A stretch of DNA of 64,000 nt. It comes from CAVQEG01 sp963711465 (GTDB lineage: Bacteria; Bacteroidota; Ignavibacteria; OLB7). Made by a program: the position numbers and the translations under genes. The notes under the pieces were generated by a model. That model did no database searches. It saw only the letters and a program-made list of their open reading frames with translations, and was not told the origin of the DNA. Below are positions 53,148 through 63,300 of the stretch, piece after piece; positions within the stretch are counted from its first letter, which is position 1, and each line of letters starts with the position of its first letter. Location of the stretch: the NCBI GenBank assembly GCA_963711465.1, contig CAVQEG010000001.1, forward strand, positions 2,790,001 to 2,854,000, given 5' to 3'.

Positions 53148-54998
53148 TTACTGCTCTACGCGGCCTCCGAGGTGTTCGGCGAGGAATTTCTCGGCGGCGG
53201 CGTAGAACTCCATGCGGTTCTCGGGACGCACGAATCCGTGCCCTTCGTCCTCGAAGAGCAGGTATTCGTGGTCGATGTCGCGTTCGCGCATCGCAGCGAC
53301 CACCTGCTCGGCTTCGGCCTGCTTGACGCGCGGATCGTTCGCGCCCTGGACCACCATCATCGGAATGCTGATCTGATCGACCCGGTAGAGTGGCGAGCGC
53401 GACTTGAGGAATTCTTCCTCGGTGTCAGGATTGCCGACGCGTTGGTGGAACTGCTGAATCAACGGCTTCCAGTACGGTGGCACGCTGCGGATGAGCGTGA
53501 TCAGACTGCTCGGGCCGACGATATCGATTGCGCAACGGAACACGTCCGGGGTGAACGTGGCACCGACCAGCGCGGCGTAGCCACCGTAGGAGCCGCCGTA
53601 GATCGCGACCCGGTCGCGGTCGACCCATCCCTGCGCGATCGCCCATTCCACTGCATCGATCAGGTCGTCGTGCATCCGCCCCGCCCACTCGCGATCGCCG
53701 GCGTTGAGGAAATCCTTGCCGTAGCCGGTCGACCCGCGGTAGTTCACCTGCAGACAGACGTAGCCGCGATTGGCAAACCACTGCGCTTCGGGGTTGTAGC
53801 CCCATGTGTCGCGAGCCCATGGTCCTCCGTGCACGTCGAGCACCATGGGAAGACTCTTCCGTTCGACGCCGGGCGGAACGCTGATGTATCCGTGAATCGT
53901 CAGTCCGTCGCGTGAGGTGAAGCTGATCGGCTCCATCTTCGCAAGCGTGTACTCCTCGAGTTCCGGCTGAATCGAGAAGATGAACGTGCCCGTTCGCGAC
54001 GATCGATCGTAGGAGTACCAGACCACCGGGCCGTCGTCGACGGTGTAGGCGACGATCCACGTTCGTTCGGCCGTATCCCGCGAGACGATGAAGAAGTCCC
54101 CGGAATGAATCGCGCGCAGCGCCTCGAGGTCGGCGCGGACCGAGTCGTCGAGTGCGACCCATTCGACGCGGTCGCGATTGAACGCCACCATGGTCGCCTC
54201 GTAGGTCTCGGGGTCGACGACCATGGTCATGACATCGAACTGCGGATCTTCGGCGATCACCTCTGAGTCACCGGTCTCGACGTCGATACGGACGAGCCGC
54301 GCGGCGTTGGCATTCCGGGCATCGCTCATATAGAGGTGTCGGCCATCGCGGGTGAATCCGATCGGCCGTGAGCCGAGGGCATCGGACTGATCCCACTGCA
54401 CCAGCGTGGTCCATTCACTCTCTTGGTCCGGACGCACGAGCAGATCGTATCCGCCGTCGGGTCGGGCGACCATCGCGGCGCGCACTCGCAGGTCGCGATC
54501 GGCGGTCCAGTCGATCACCGCGCCGGGATTCTTCGCCACCATCCGCAGTTCGCCGCTCGGCAGATGCAGATTGTAGACGTCGTGCAGCTGGGGATTCTCC
54601 TTGTTGATCCCGATCAGCATGTCATCGGGATGATGGCGATCACGCGCGATGAACTGCACGCGGACGTCCTCGAAGGGAGTCAGCTCACGTGTCTCGCGGG
54701 TGTCGATGTCGGTCGCGTACAGGCGGTAGTTCTCATCACCGCCACGATCCTGGATGTAGAGAATCTGGCGACTGTCGTACGCCCAGTGGTAGAAGGTGAT
54801 CCCTCGCTCGGTATCGCTGGTGACGGGGTGGAAGGCATCGGAGCCGATGTCGCCGATCCACACGTTCATCACGCCGTCGACCGGCGCCCGGTAGGCGAGC
54901 TTCGTGCCGTCCGGCGAAATCGTCGGATTGGCCTTGATCGGATTGCCGAAGAGGATCGAACGCGGAATCAACGGTGGAGTGCTCGGGGTGTCGGACAC
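53148..54998 (-). CDS. S9-family prolyl oligopeptidase-like serine peptidase
   Basis: 616 residues if started at the GTG at 54998; ATG codons at 55109 and 55181 are in frame but lie upstream of a possible -7 box at 55042-55049. An N-terminal PD40-type propeller (ISPDGTKLAYRAPVDGVMNVWIG) gates a C-terminal alpha/beta hydrolase. The catalytic triad is Ser470 in GGSYGGYAAL, Asp555 in VQGANDPRV and His587 in DEGHGFVRPE. This matches acylaminoacyl peptidase/DPP-like members. No signal peptide is seen, so it is probably cytoplasmic. Confidence 0.92.
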   Translation of the reverse strand: MSDTPSTPPLIPRSILFGNPIKANPTISPDGTKLAYRAPVDGVMNVWIGDIGSDAFHPVTSDTERGITFYHWAYDSRQILYIQDRGGDENYRLYATDIDTRETRELTPFEDVRVQFIARDRHHPDDMLIGINKENPQLHDVYNLHLPSGELRMVAKNPGAVIDWTADRDLRVRAAMVARPDGGYDLLVRPDQESEWTTLVQWDQSDALGSRPIGFTRDGRHLYMSDARNANAARLVRIDVETGDSEVIAEDPQFDVMTMVVDPETYEATMVAFNRDRVEWVALDDSVRADLEALRAIHSGDFFIVSRDTAERTWIVAYTVDDGPVVWYSYDRSSRTGTFIFSIQPELEEYTLAKMEPISFTSRDGLTIHGYISVPPGVERKSLPMVLDVHGGPWARDTWGYNPEAQWFANRGYVCLQVNYRGSTGYGKDFLNAGDREWAGRMHDDLIDAVEWAIAQGWVDRDRVAIYGGSYGGYAALVGATFTPDVFRCAIDIVGPSSLITLIRSVPPYWKPLIQQFHQRVGNPDTEEEFLKSRSPLYRVDQISIPMMVVQGANDPRVKQAEAEQVVAAMRERDIDHEYLLFEDEGHGFVRPENRMEFYAAAEKFLAEHLGGRVEQ

Positions 54999-55041
54999 GG
55001 CGAATTCGGGTTGAGTGGATGGACGGTATGATCGAAGTCGG

Positions 55042-55049
55042 CCAAGATA
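55042..55049 (-). promoter_or_regulatory. Possible -7 box for the S9 peptidase gene
   Basis: TATCTTGG on the minus strand, ~45 bases upstream of the GTG start at 54998. It is the same word as the candidate at 23030-23037 and close to TAnnTTTG. GGTG lies 20 nt upstream, a poor -33 match. It supports the shorter start of the peptidase. Confidence 0.35.
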
Positions 55050-55215
55050 GAGATCCGTCGGCGACTTCTCACCGTGCGGAATCGAATCCCCGTCGTTGCG
55101 TACTTTCATCGCTTCTGCTCGATTCTCCGTTTCGATGACTCCCGACGCCGGCCATGGCGATATCGGCCGGCGCGTCGGCATCGCCCGGCATTCTCAATCA
55201 ACCCGCCTCATCTCG

Positions 55216-56094
55216 ATGAAGCTCGCCCTGAACGCGCTCGTGCGCCGTCTGGTCCGCCCGTTCCTCGGTCGACGGCTCGGACGGCTGCCGGTGGTCCGCA
55301 CGCTCGTCGGTCTGTACAACCGCTACCTCCTTCCGGAATATTTCATCATCGAGGGACAGCGGCTCTACCTGCGACCCGAGGAGCCGGGCGTCAGCGGGGC
55401 ACTGGCCCTCAACGGTGCCTTCGAGGAGACCGAAACCGCCGCGCTCCGCGACTTCGTGCGTCCGGGGATGAACGTGCTCGATGTCGGCGCGAACATCGGC
55501 TACTTCACGCTCCTGTCTTCGACGCTGGTCGGTCCGAACGGGCTGGTGCTGGCGGTGGAGCCGGATGAGGGCAACCAGCGGTACCTGCGTCGCACCGTGG
55601 CGCAGCTGCGCAACAGCAACGTCGAGATCGCCCAGGCCGCGGCGTGGCACACCAATGGAGAGATCGAATTCTTCCTCTGCGCCGAGAACTCCGCTGACCA
55701 TCGCGTCTGGGCCGACGCGCAGCAGCCGCGTCCCTCGGTAACAGTACCGGCTCGCAGACTGGACGATCTGATCGCCGGACGGCGCTTCGACGTGATGAAG
55801 ATCGACGTTCAGGGAGCCGAGGGACACGCGCTGCGGGGAATGGCGCGGACGCTTGCGGCGAACCCGCCGCGCTTCGTGATCATGGAATTCTGGCCCTCCG
55901 GCCTCCGCGGCGCCGGTTCCGATCCGCGCGAGGTCTACCGGATGCTGGCCGATGTCGGCTACGAAATTCAGATGCGGGGAATCGGCGACGACGAGGCGAT
56001 GGTGGTACAGCTCGATTCGTACGATCCGATCGAGGAGTACTGTGACGAGGACTGGAAGTTCGTCAACCTGCTCTGCCGGCTCCCCGACGCGTAG
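55216..56094 (+). CDS. FkbM-family S-adenosylmethionine-dependent methyltransferase
   Basis: 292 residues from the ATG at 55216; the frame is open from 55096 but that part is not conserved-looking. FkbM motifs: ETETAALRDFVRPGMNVLDVGANIGYFTLL (SAM-binding, ~72-100), LAVEPDEGNQRYLRR, MKIDVQGAEGHALRGM and FVIMEFWPSG. FkbM enzymes O-methylate sugars or small molecules, often in surface-glycan or natural-product loci. The acceptor here is unknown. It is divergent from the S9 peptidase gene. Confidence 0.88.
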   Translation: MKLALNALVRRLVRPFLGRRLGRLPVVRTLVGLYNRYLLPEYFIIEGQRLYLRPEEPGVSGALALNGAFEETETAALRDFVRPGMNVLDVGANIGYFTLLSSTLVGPNGLVLAVEPDEGNQRYLRRTVAQLRNSNVEIAQAAAWHTNGEIEFFLCAENSADHRVWADAQQPRPSVTVPARRLDDLIAGRRFDVMKIDVQGAEGHALRGMARTLAANPPRFVIMEFWPSGLRGAGSDPREVYRMLADVGYEIQMRGIGDDEAMVVQLDSYDPIEEYCDEDWKFVNLLCRLPDA

Positions 56095-56148
56095 TCGACA
56101 GTTCCGACGCCACCATCGACGATCAACCGAACCGCAGACGTGAGCCGC

Positions 56149-58068
56149 ATGGATGCTCCGAAGCAGATCGCCTCGAAGGAGATCACCGACGCGTTCATCG
56201 ACGAGGTGTGCGACCGCATTGCGGGCGACCACCAGGTTCGTCGCGGCCTTCCGGAGCATGGTCGACTGAACATCGATCGCAAGCTGCCGTTCCTGCTGGT
56301 CTACCGCAGTTGTCCCGGCGCGGAGGCACGCGGCACCGATCGGCTGGTGACCAGCGAGGCATCGTACATGATTGCGCCCGGTTCGAAGGCGCACCGCGCG
56401 ATGGTCTCGCGGCTGACCGAGCGCATCGCCGCGACCCTCGCACCCGTGTTCGGCGCATTTCTCATCGTGGAGATCTGGTCGACACGACGCGACGCCGCGG
56501 ACGTGGAGGACACCGTCGTTCAGCCCGGATTCCGAATCATTCTCACCCGGGCGCATCCTCCGGCATCAACGATCGAGGAGCTGAGCCGCGCGCTGGGCGT
56601 GATCAAGGTGCAGGGCCGCCCGGCGTTGGTGGACGTGCACACGGCGCGGAGCGTGGCGCCGCCGAAGCTTCCGGAGCTGCTGGAGCGTGACCGGCTGGAG
56701 GCGGTGAACGCGCAGCTGGTGGGCATCCAGGTGGACCCGGTGCAGGTCGATCTGCGGACCGGAGAGTTCTACCCGATGGTGCTGCAGCGTCTCCGCCGCC
56801 AGTTCTCACGAGCACTGCAGAAGGGATTCTTCGAATTCTCCTGCACGCATACGGCGCACGCACCGACGCACTACCAGGCACTGGGGCGCAAGGCGGTGAG
56901 CCGCACGGTATGGGAGGTGGACGAGCGGCTGGCGAGGATCTCGGAGTCGTTCGACTTCCTGATCCAGGTGACGCCGACGAATCTCCACGCGGCCTGGCGC
57001 GAGTTCCGTCGCAGCCGATTCGAGCACGCGCCGCGCTTCGACTACCGTCGGATTCCGATCGATCCCGAGCTGATGAAGCGGGGCCTGTTCAACATACCGC
57101 TGGAGACGATCGAGGATCCGACGCTGGCGCATCTGTTCCGGGAGCGGCAGGAGGAGATCGACCGGCAGGTGACGATGCTGCGGGACCGGGGAACGTGGAG
57201 GTTCGTCCACGGCAGCATTGCGTTGTATGGCGGGGTGCGGCCGGGGCTGCTGGAGACGGCGCGGAATCTGCTGGAGCGGCTGCCGCGACGGCAGCGGTCG
57301 CGATCGCGCGAGCAGGTCGACGCGCGGGAGTTCGTCGCGCTGGCGATGCAAGAGTACGAGTACTACCGATCGGTCTTTCCGGAATTCAAATCGGGCGCCG
57401 ACATTCGCGACGACATCGGGCAGACGCTGATGGTCAGTGCGGGTCGACTGCTGGTAGGGCGCGGGATGAAGATTCCGAAGTCGCGCGCGAACGCGCTGCT
57501 GCAGCATGAGGTGGGGACGCACGTACTCACCTACTGCAACGGGCACACGCAGCGGCTGCGCCAGCTGTACTGCGGTCTGGCGGGGTATGATGAATTCCAG
57601 GAAGGGATTGCGGTGCTTGCCGAGTATCTGGTGGGCGGACTCGGCAGCGATCGGCTGCGGGTGCTGGCCGCGCGCGTGCTCGGTGTCCACGCGATGATCG
57701 AGGGCGCATCGTTCGTCGACGTCTTCCGGCTGCTCAACCGGCAGCACGGATTCGCACAGCGCTCCGCGTTCACGATCGCGATGCGGATCTACCGCGGCGG
57801 CGGACTGACCAAGGACGCGATCTATCTTCGCGGACTGGACACGGTGCTGCGGTATCTTCGCGACGGCGGTGCGATCGAGCCGCTGTTCGTCGGCAAGATC
57901 GCCGCACACCATATTCCCATCATTCGAGAACTCCAGCTTCGCAAGGTGCTCAATCCGGCACCGCTGCTTCCGCGCTACATGTCGGACCCGGCGGTTGGCC
58001 GACGGCTCGAGGGCGTACGTACCGGAACCTCGATCCTCGAGCTTGCGGCATCCAACGTTCATCCCTGA
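56149..58068 (+). CDS. DUF1704 / QEGLA-motif metallopeptidase-like protein
   Basis: 639 residues from the ATG at 56149 (a GTG nine bases earlier is possible). The C-terminal half has the zinc-binding HExxxH (HEVGTH at ~453-458) and the family's QEGLA-like motif, here EFQEGIAVLAEY (QEG ~484-486). This is the DUF1704 family, annotated as flavohemoglobin-expression-modulating QEGLA proteins and related to the MATCAP-type tyrosine carboxypeptidases. It is expected to be a cytoplasmic zinc peptidase acting on C-terminal residues. The ATP-grasp gene starts 14 bp after its stop, so the three genes form an operon. The natural substrate is unknown. Confidence 0.9.
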   Translation: MDAPKQIASKEITDAFIDEVCDRIAGDHQVRRGLPEHGRLNIDRKLPFLLVYRSCPGAEARGTDRLVTSEASYMIAPGSKAHRAMVSRLTERIAATLAPVFGAFLIVEIWSTRRDAADVEDTVVQPGFRIILTRAHPPASTIEELSRALGVIKVQGRPALVDVHTARSVAPPKLPELLERDRLEAVNAQLVGIQVDPVQVDLRTGEFYPMVLQRLRRQFSRALQKGFFEFSCTHTAHAPTHYQALGRKAVSRTVWEVDERLARISESFDFLIQVTPTNLHAAWREFRRSRFEHAPRFDYRRIPIDPELMKRGLFNIPLETIEDPTLAHLFRERQEEIDRQVTMLRDRGTWRFVHGSIALYGGVRPGLLETARNLLERLPRRQRSRSREQVDAREFVALAMQEYEYYRSVFPEFKSGADIRDDIGQTLMVSAGRLLVGRGMKIPKSRANALLQHEVGTHVLTYCNGHTQRLRQLYCGLAGYDEFQEGIAVLAEYLVGGLGSDRLRVLAARVLGVHAMIEGASFVDVFRLLNRQHGFAQRSAFTIAMRIYRGGGLTKDAIYLRGLDTVLRYLRDGGAIEPLFVGKIAAHHIPIIRELQLRKVLNPAPLLPRYMSDPAVGRRLEGVRTGTSILELAASNVHP

Positions 58069-58082
58069 GGACTTCTTCCCCA

Positions 58083-59126
58083 ATGCGAATCGGTCTGTTC
58101 GTCAATGACATCGCCACCGAGCAGGGTGGGTATTCGACAGTGCGCATCGCGATGGCGGCGACCAACCGCGGCCACGAGGTGTGGTTCATGGGCGCCGGCG
58201 ACATGGCCTACGACGGCGACGAGGCGATCCGGGCCCGGGCCCGCTCGGTGACGCGTCGCAACCACAAGTCGGGCGACGGGTATCTGGCCGATCTTCGCGG
58301 CGATCGTGCGCGCGTCGAGCGCATCACCGTCGACGACCTCGACGTGCTGATGCTGCGCAACGATCCGGCGGCCGATACCATCACGCGCCCCTGGGCACAG
58401 TCGGTCGGCGTCATCTTCGGCCGCGCGGCACTGCGCAGCGGCGTGATCGTGCTCAACGATCCGAACGGACTGTCGATGGCGATGAACAAGATGTACTTCC
58501 AGTACTTCCCCGAAGAGGTCCGACCGAAGACGATGATCACGCGGGGCCGCGACGAGATCCGGGACTTCGCGCGTGAACACGGGACGGTCGTCCTCAAGCC
58601 GCTGCAGGGCTCCGGCGGACAGGGCGTCTTCATGGTCCGCCCCGAGGACATTCCCAATCTCAACCAGATGATCGACGCCGTCAGTCGCGACGGCTACGTG
58701 ATTGCTCAGGAGTACCTCGTTGCCGCCGAGGAGGGCGATACCCGCCTGTTCCTGATGAACGGCAAACCGCTCGTCTACAAGGGTCGCTACGCCGCCTTCC
58801 GGCGCGTTCGCTCGGGTGGTGATCTTCGCTCGAACATCCATGCGGGCGGCAAACTCCAGCAGGCGAGGATCGACGAGACGGCGCTCCGCGTCGCCGAAAT
58901 CGTCCGCCCGAAACTCGCCCAGGATGGCATGTTCCTTGTCGGCCTCGACATCGTGGGCGACAAGCTGATGGAGATCAACGTGTTCAGTCCCGGTGGTCTC
59001 GGAAGTGCCCAGAAGTTCGAAGGCGTCAACTTCGCCCGTGCCGTGGTCGACTCGCTCGAGAACAAGGTGGAATACATGAAGTACTACCGCCGGAACTTCG
59101 ACAACGTCGAGCTGGCGACCCTATGA
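58083..59126 (+). CDS. GshB-like ATP-grasp ligase 1
   Basis: 347 residues with the glutathione-synthetase-like ATP-grasp layout: N-terminal pre-ATP-grasp domain (MRIGLFVNDIATEQGGY), LNDPNGLSMAMNKMYFQYFPE, the nucleotide-binding VVLKPLQGSGGQGVFMV and the metal-binding MEINVFSPGGLG. ATP-grasp enzymes join a carboxylate to an amine via an acyl-phosphate. A true glutathione synthetase would be expected near gshA, which is absent here. It is followed by a paralogue whose start overlaps its stop by 4 bp, and preceded by the QEGLA peptidase-like gene. Confidence 0.88.
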   Translation: MRIGLFVNDIATEQGGYSTVRIAMAATNRGHEVWFMGAGDMAYDGDEAIRARARSVTRRNHKSGDGYLADLRGDRARVERITVDDLDVLMLRNDPAADTITRPWAQSVGVIFGRAALRSGVIVLNDPNGLSMAMNKMYFQYFPEEVRPKTMITRGRDEIRDFAREHGTVVLKPLQGSGGQGVFMVRPEDIPNLNQMIDAVSRDGYVIAQEYLVAAEEGDTRLFLMNGKPLVYKGRYAAFRRVRSGGDLRSNIHAGGKLQQARIDETALRVAEIVRPKLAQDGMFLVGLDIVGDKLMEINVFSPGGLGSAQKFEGVNFARAVVDSLENKVEYMKYYRRNFDNVELATL

Positions 59127-60160
59127 GAATCGCATTCGTCGTCAACGGCATCGCCGAGGAGCAAGAGGAATTCACCACTCCCGGGCTGGTGCTCAGCGCG
59201 CTGGCACGCGGCCATGAGGTCTACTATCTGGGCGTCAACGACTTCACCTACACACCCGACAATCAGATTCGCGCCGTCGCCCGGAACCCGTCGAAGAAGC
59301 ACCGCTCCGCCCGCAGTCTCCTCGCCGATGTCTCCGATGCCGAGCCGGTCGACGTCCGCGCCCAGGATCTCGACGCCATCCTCCTTCGCAACAACCCGGT
59401 TCCCGATCCGCGAATCACGCCGTGGACCCAGTCGGTCGCTCTGCTGTTCGCGGAACTCGCCACCCGCCAGAACGTCATCGTCCTCAACGATCCGACCGGC
59501 CTCGCCCGGGCGATGAACAAGCTCTACTTCCAGTTCTTCCCCGAAGCCGTGCGTCCGCGCACCCTCATCAGCCGGACGCCGGAGGAGATCAAGTCCTTCG
59601 TCGCCGATCAGGAGCACGGCGTGGTGCTCAAGCCGCTGCAGGGCGCCGGCGGACAAAGCGTGTTCCTGATCGATGCGAACAACCGGGCGAACCTCAACCA
59701 GATGATCGAGGCGGTGAGCCGCGACGGGTACGTGATCGCGCAGGAATACCTCCCGGCCGCCGCACATGGCGACGTCCGGCTCTTCATGATGAACGGGGTT
59801 CCACTGGTGGTGAACGGACGCTACGCCGCGATCCATCGGGTCAATGCGAAGGGCGACATCCGCAGCAACATCACCGCGGGCGGCACCGCAAAGCCGGCGA
59901 AGGTCACCGACACGATGCTCGAGCTCGCCGATCTCGTTCGCCCCAAGCTGATGCAGGACGGACAGTTCTTCGTCGGACTCGACATTGCCGGCGACAAGCT
60001 GATGGAGATCAACGTGTTCAGTCCCGGTGGTCTGGGTCCTGCCTGCGAACTCATGGGTGTGGATTTCTACGGCGCCGTGATCGATGCCGTGGAGGCGAAG
60101 ATCGGCTACGCCGAACACTACAACCAGTTCTTCAACAATCTGGAGCTGTCGATGGTGTAG
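59123..60160 (+). CDS. GshB-like ATP-grasp ligase 2
   Basis: 345 residues, clear paralogue of the preceding gene with matching motifs: MRIAFVVNGIAEEQEE, LNDPTGLARAMNKLYFQFFPE, VVLKPLQGAGGQSVFLI, YVIAQEYLPAAAHGDVRLF and MEINVFSPGGLGPAC. The start overlaps the upstream stop in ATGA, so translation is coupled. Divergence in the substrate side (the region before the ATP loop and around 230-270) suggests that the two ligases add different residues. Last gene of the operon. Confidence 0.88.
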   Translation: MRIAFVVNGIAEEQEEFTTPGLVLSALARGHEVYYLGVNDFTYTPDNQIRAVARNPSKKHRSARSLLADVSDAEPVDVRAQDLDAILLRNNPVPDPRITPWTQSVALLFAELATRQNVIVLNDPTGLARAMNKLYFQFFPEAVRPRTLISRTPEEIKSFVADQEHGVVLKPLQGAGGQSVFLIDANNRANLNQMIEAVSRDGYVIAQEYLPAAAHGDVRLFMMNGVPLVVNGRYAAIHRVNAKGDIRSNITAGGTAKPAKVTDTMLELADLVRPKLMQDGQFFVGLDIAGDKLMEINVFSPGGLGPACELMGVDFYGAVIDAVEAKIGYAEHYNQFFNNLELSMV

Positions 60161-60236
60161 GCGCGGCGAGTGCAGCGGTTGGCGACTTCGGGGGAGATGG
60201 GGCGGACCGCGGCGTTGGCAGAACTCCGACGTCGAA

Positions 60237-60268
60237 GGCAGGGTTATGAGCGAAGCGAAGAACCTGCC
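60237..60268. repeat. REP-like inverted repeat after the ATP-grasp genes
   Basis: GGCAGG (60237-60242) pairs with CCTGCC (60263-60268) around GAGCGAAGCGAAG. The word resembles the short dispersed intergenic elements found in many bacteria. It lies between two convergent genes and might also act as a terminator. Confidence 0.35.
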
Positions 60269-60315
60269 AGGGGTCCGGGCGACATTCCTCCGGCAAGAAG
60301 CTGTACCGGGTGGGC

Positions 60316-63300
60316 TTACGGCTTACTGCCCATCGTCTCGAAGTACTCGCGGATCATCGACTCGTAGTCGGCGGTGTACCGCGCCTGACGGCGGTCGAGC
60401 GCATTGCGCTGTGTCGAGGCATCCACTTCGGGCGCCGGAAGGTTGAGCGGCGGAGGAGAACTGCGCACGACATCCTTGCCGGGCTTCGACTCACGTTCAC
60501 TGCTGAAGTCGCGCTCCCGCTGGCTGCGCATCGCGTCGAGCATTCGGCTGAGAATCCGCTCCTGGCGCTTGACCGTCTCATCGCTGATCTGCCCGGTCTG
60601 CATGTCGTGCAGCACCTCGTCGATCTCCTTGGCCGCCTGCTCGAGGTCGCCCACCATGTTCTTGCGCGTCCCCCCCGCCTGCTGCACCTCCTTGTTGAGT
60701 TCATCGACCGACTTTCGAACCTGTTCCTGCTGTTCGGTCAGGCGGTGCATGATTCCCTGATCGCCACCATTCTGATCACCCTCGCCATTGCCGCCCTGTC
60801 CCTGCTTCTGCCCCTGTCCCTGCTTCTGACCCTGACCCTGCTGACCCTGACGCATTGCCTGGTTGATCATCTGCTGCTGGGCGGCCATCTGCTGCAGCTG
60901 CTGTTCCATCGAACCGGAGCCCATCGCCATCATTCCCTGTCCCTGCTGACCGTTCTGCATCTGGCTGAGCGCCTTCTGCATCATCTGTGCGGCGCGGTTC
61001 ATCGAGCTCATCGCGTCGGATTCCTGCTGCTGTGCCTTGTCGCCGTTGCGCTGTTCGAGCGAGCCGGTCGCCTGCTGCATCTGCTGCATCGCGTCGCCGA
61101 GTTCGCGTCCCATCTCCGGGGTGATCGCGAACGTCTTCTGCGAGAGATCGGACATCTGATTGGTGAGATTCTTCAGATCGTCTCCGGCCTGCTGCTGCTG
61201 TTCGGCCAGGTCGCGGAACTGCTGTGAGTTCGGCTGCGCCTGTTCGGTCTTGTCGCGGATATCCTCTTCGCGTTTGGAGAGATCGATCAGATCGTTGATC
61301 GACTTCTTCATACGGTCGGCGATCTCGCGTTTCGAATTCGCGTCCATCTGCTGCTTGACGCTCTGCATGTCCTTCTGCAACTGTTCGGCCGACTGCTGTG
61401 CCTGCTGACCGCTCTGCTGCGCCTGCTGCATCTGGCCCTGCCGCGTCTGCGAGGCGGCCTGCTGCATCTGCTGGTCGGTCTTCTGTCCGCGGAACTGGTC
61501 ACTGGCCTGCTGCATCTGTTCGTTCGGCATATCCTCACCCTGCTGGCGCATCTGTCGGGTGAGACTGTCGAGATCCTTCTGCATCTGCTTGGCATCCTCA
61601 GAGAGCTTGTCCTGGCGTTCGGCGAGCTGGTCGCGCGTCGCCTGGTCCTTGTTGCCCTCCTGCTGCATCTGCTTCATCTGATCGTTGAGCCGCTTCTGCT
61701 GCTCGGCCAGATCTTCGGCGCGCCGCTGCATTTCATCGACCTTCTGTTCGGTCTGCATGCGCTCGAGGATCTTCTTCGTCCGCTCGATCGCTTTGCGGAA
61801 TTCGTCCTCATTGAACTTGTAGTGCTTCATCGCCTCGGCGACCTGCTCCGGCGTCATCTTGTTCATCGCCTGCTGCATCTGGCGCATGGCCTTCAGCATT
61901 TCGGGATCCTTGATCTGGCTGAAGAGCTTCTGCAGCTCCTGGTACTTCTGGAGAGTTTCCGGCGAGATGGCGCGCGCCTGCTTGAGCCGCTCGGCGACAT
62001 CGCGAAGGTTGTCGGCCATCCGCTCGAGCCGCTGCTCGGTCTGCTCGTGCTCCTGCATCAGCTGCTGGAGCTCCTGCTGCTGCTGCCATCCGGCCGACTG
62101 CTGCTTCTGCGCCAGCTGCTTCATCAGCTCGCGATTGAGGTGCTCCATTTTCTGACTCGTCTCCTTGGCCTGGTCGATCATCTGATCGAGCTGCGCGGTG
62201 GCCTGGTCCTGCATCTGTTCGGCCGTCTTGAGCACCTCGTGCAGCGACGGCAGCCGCACGTGCACGATTTCGGTCCGTGCGCGCTTCGGACCACGGACGC
62301 GGTCGTTGTCGGCCACCTCGAAGTAGAGTTCGAATTCATCTTCGGGAACCATGTGCAGACCGGTCATATCCCACAGGTAGGGCACCGTCGCAGCCAGCCC
62401 CACGTTCTTCGGCAATGGTATCTCCAGCGAGCGGAAGCTCTTCCACGGCGTATCGTAGCGGCTCTTCGCCAGGCGGTAGTGCAGCCGCAGCCAGCTGAAG
62501 CCGTAGTCGTCGGAGATCTGCACCTGCGTCGGCAGCAGCATCTTCTTGTCGATGTCGGTCTCCGATGCCGGCTGCAGCAGCGTGATCGACGGTGACGCGT
62601 CGATCGACACCGACATGGTGTAGTGCACCGGCTGCTGGTTGTGCAGTCCGTCGGCGGAGGTCAGATCCAGATAGTATTCTCCATCATGTTCGAGCCGGAA
62701 GCCACCTCGAGCGGTGGTTCCGTCGACGTGCATCGACGTGCGCACGGTGTCGAAGAGTACCGGCGCGCCCTCGAGGCTGGCCGCCACCTCCACCGGCTTC
62801 GGACGCAGTTGCACGAGCGTCGCGCTCACCGGCACGATGTTCGTCGTCGCCGTCACCGCCACCATCGTTCCGTACAGTCCGCTGACGTCACCGGCATTGT
62901 CGGGGAGCTGCTCGGCGGGTTGATCGGCCGCCGGCGGTGGCGTCACCCGCACCGCGAGCTTCCGCACCTCCGGACGATCGGTGACCGTCAGGTGATAGGC
63001 CGGCGTGCGAACCGGACCCGATGAGGCGAAGTAGACGGTCGGGGCGGAGAGTCCCGGGATGGTGTAGTCGAAGTGGCCGAGGGAATCGCCGTGCAGCTCG
63101 ACATCCTCGAAGGCATCCTGCCCGTCGCGCCGCAGGTGCAACGTGACGGTGCGGGGAGGAATTCCGTCGGCGCGGATGGCGATCGAAACGGAATCGCCGC
63201 GGACGAACTCGCGGTCACCGGGTGCGACGCGGAGCGAGAACGGTGCGGGCGGAATGAACTCCTGGCGGTAGTTGCTCAGTCGGTCGAGCGCGCCTGAATA

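Noticed and set aside
55198..56556. 452-residue minus-strand frame opposite the FkbM and QEGLA genes
   Set aside because: Antisense shadow; the plus-strand frames carry clear SAM-binding and conserved motifs.
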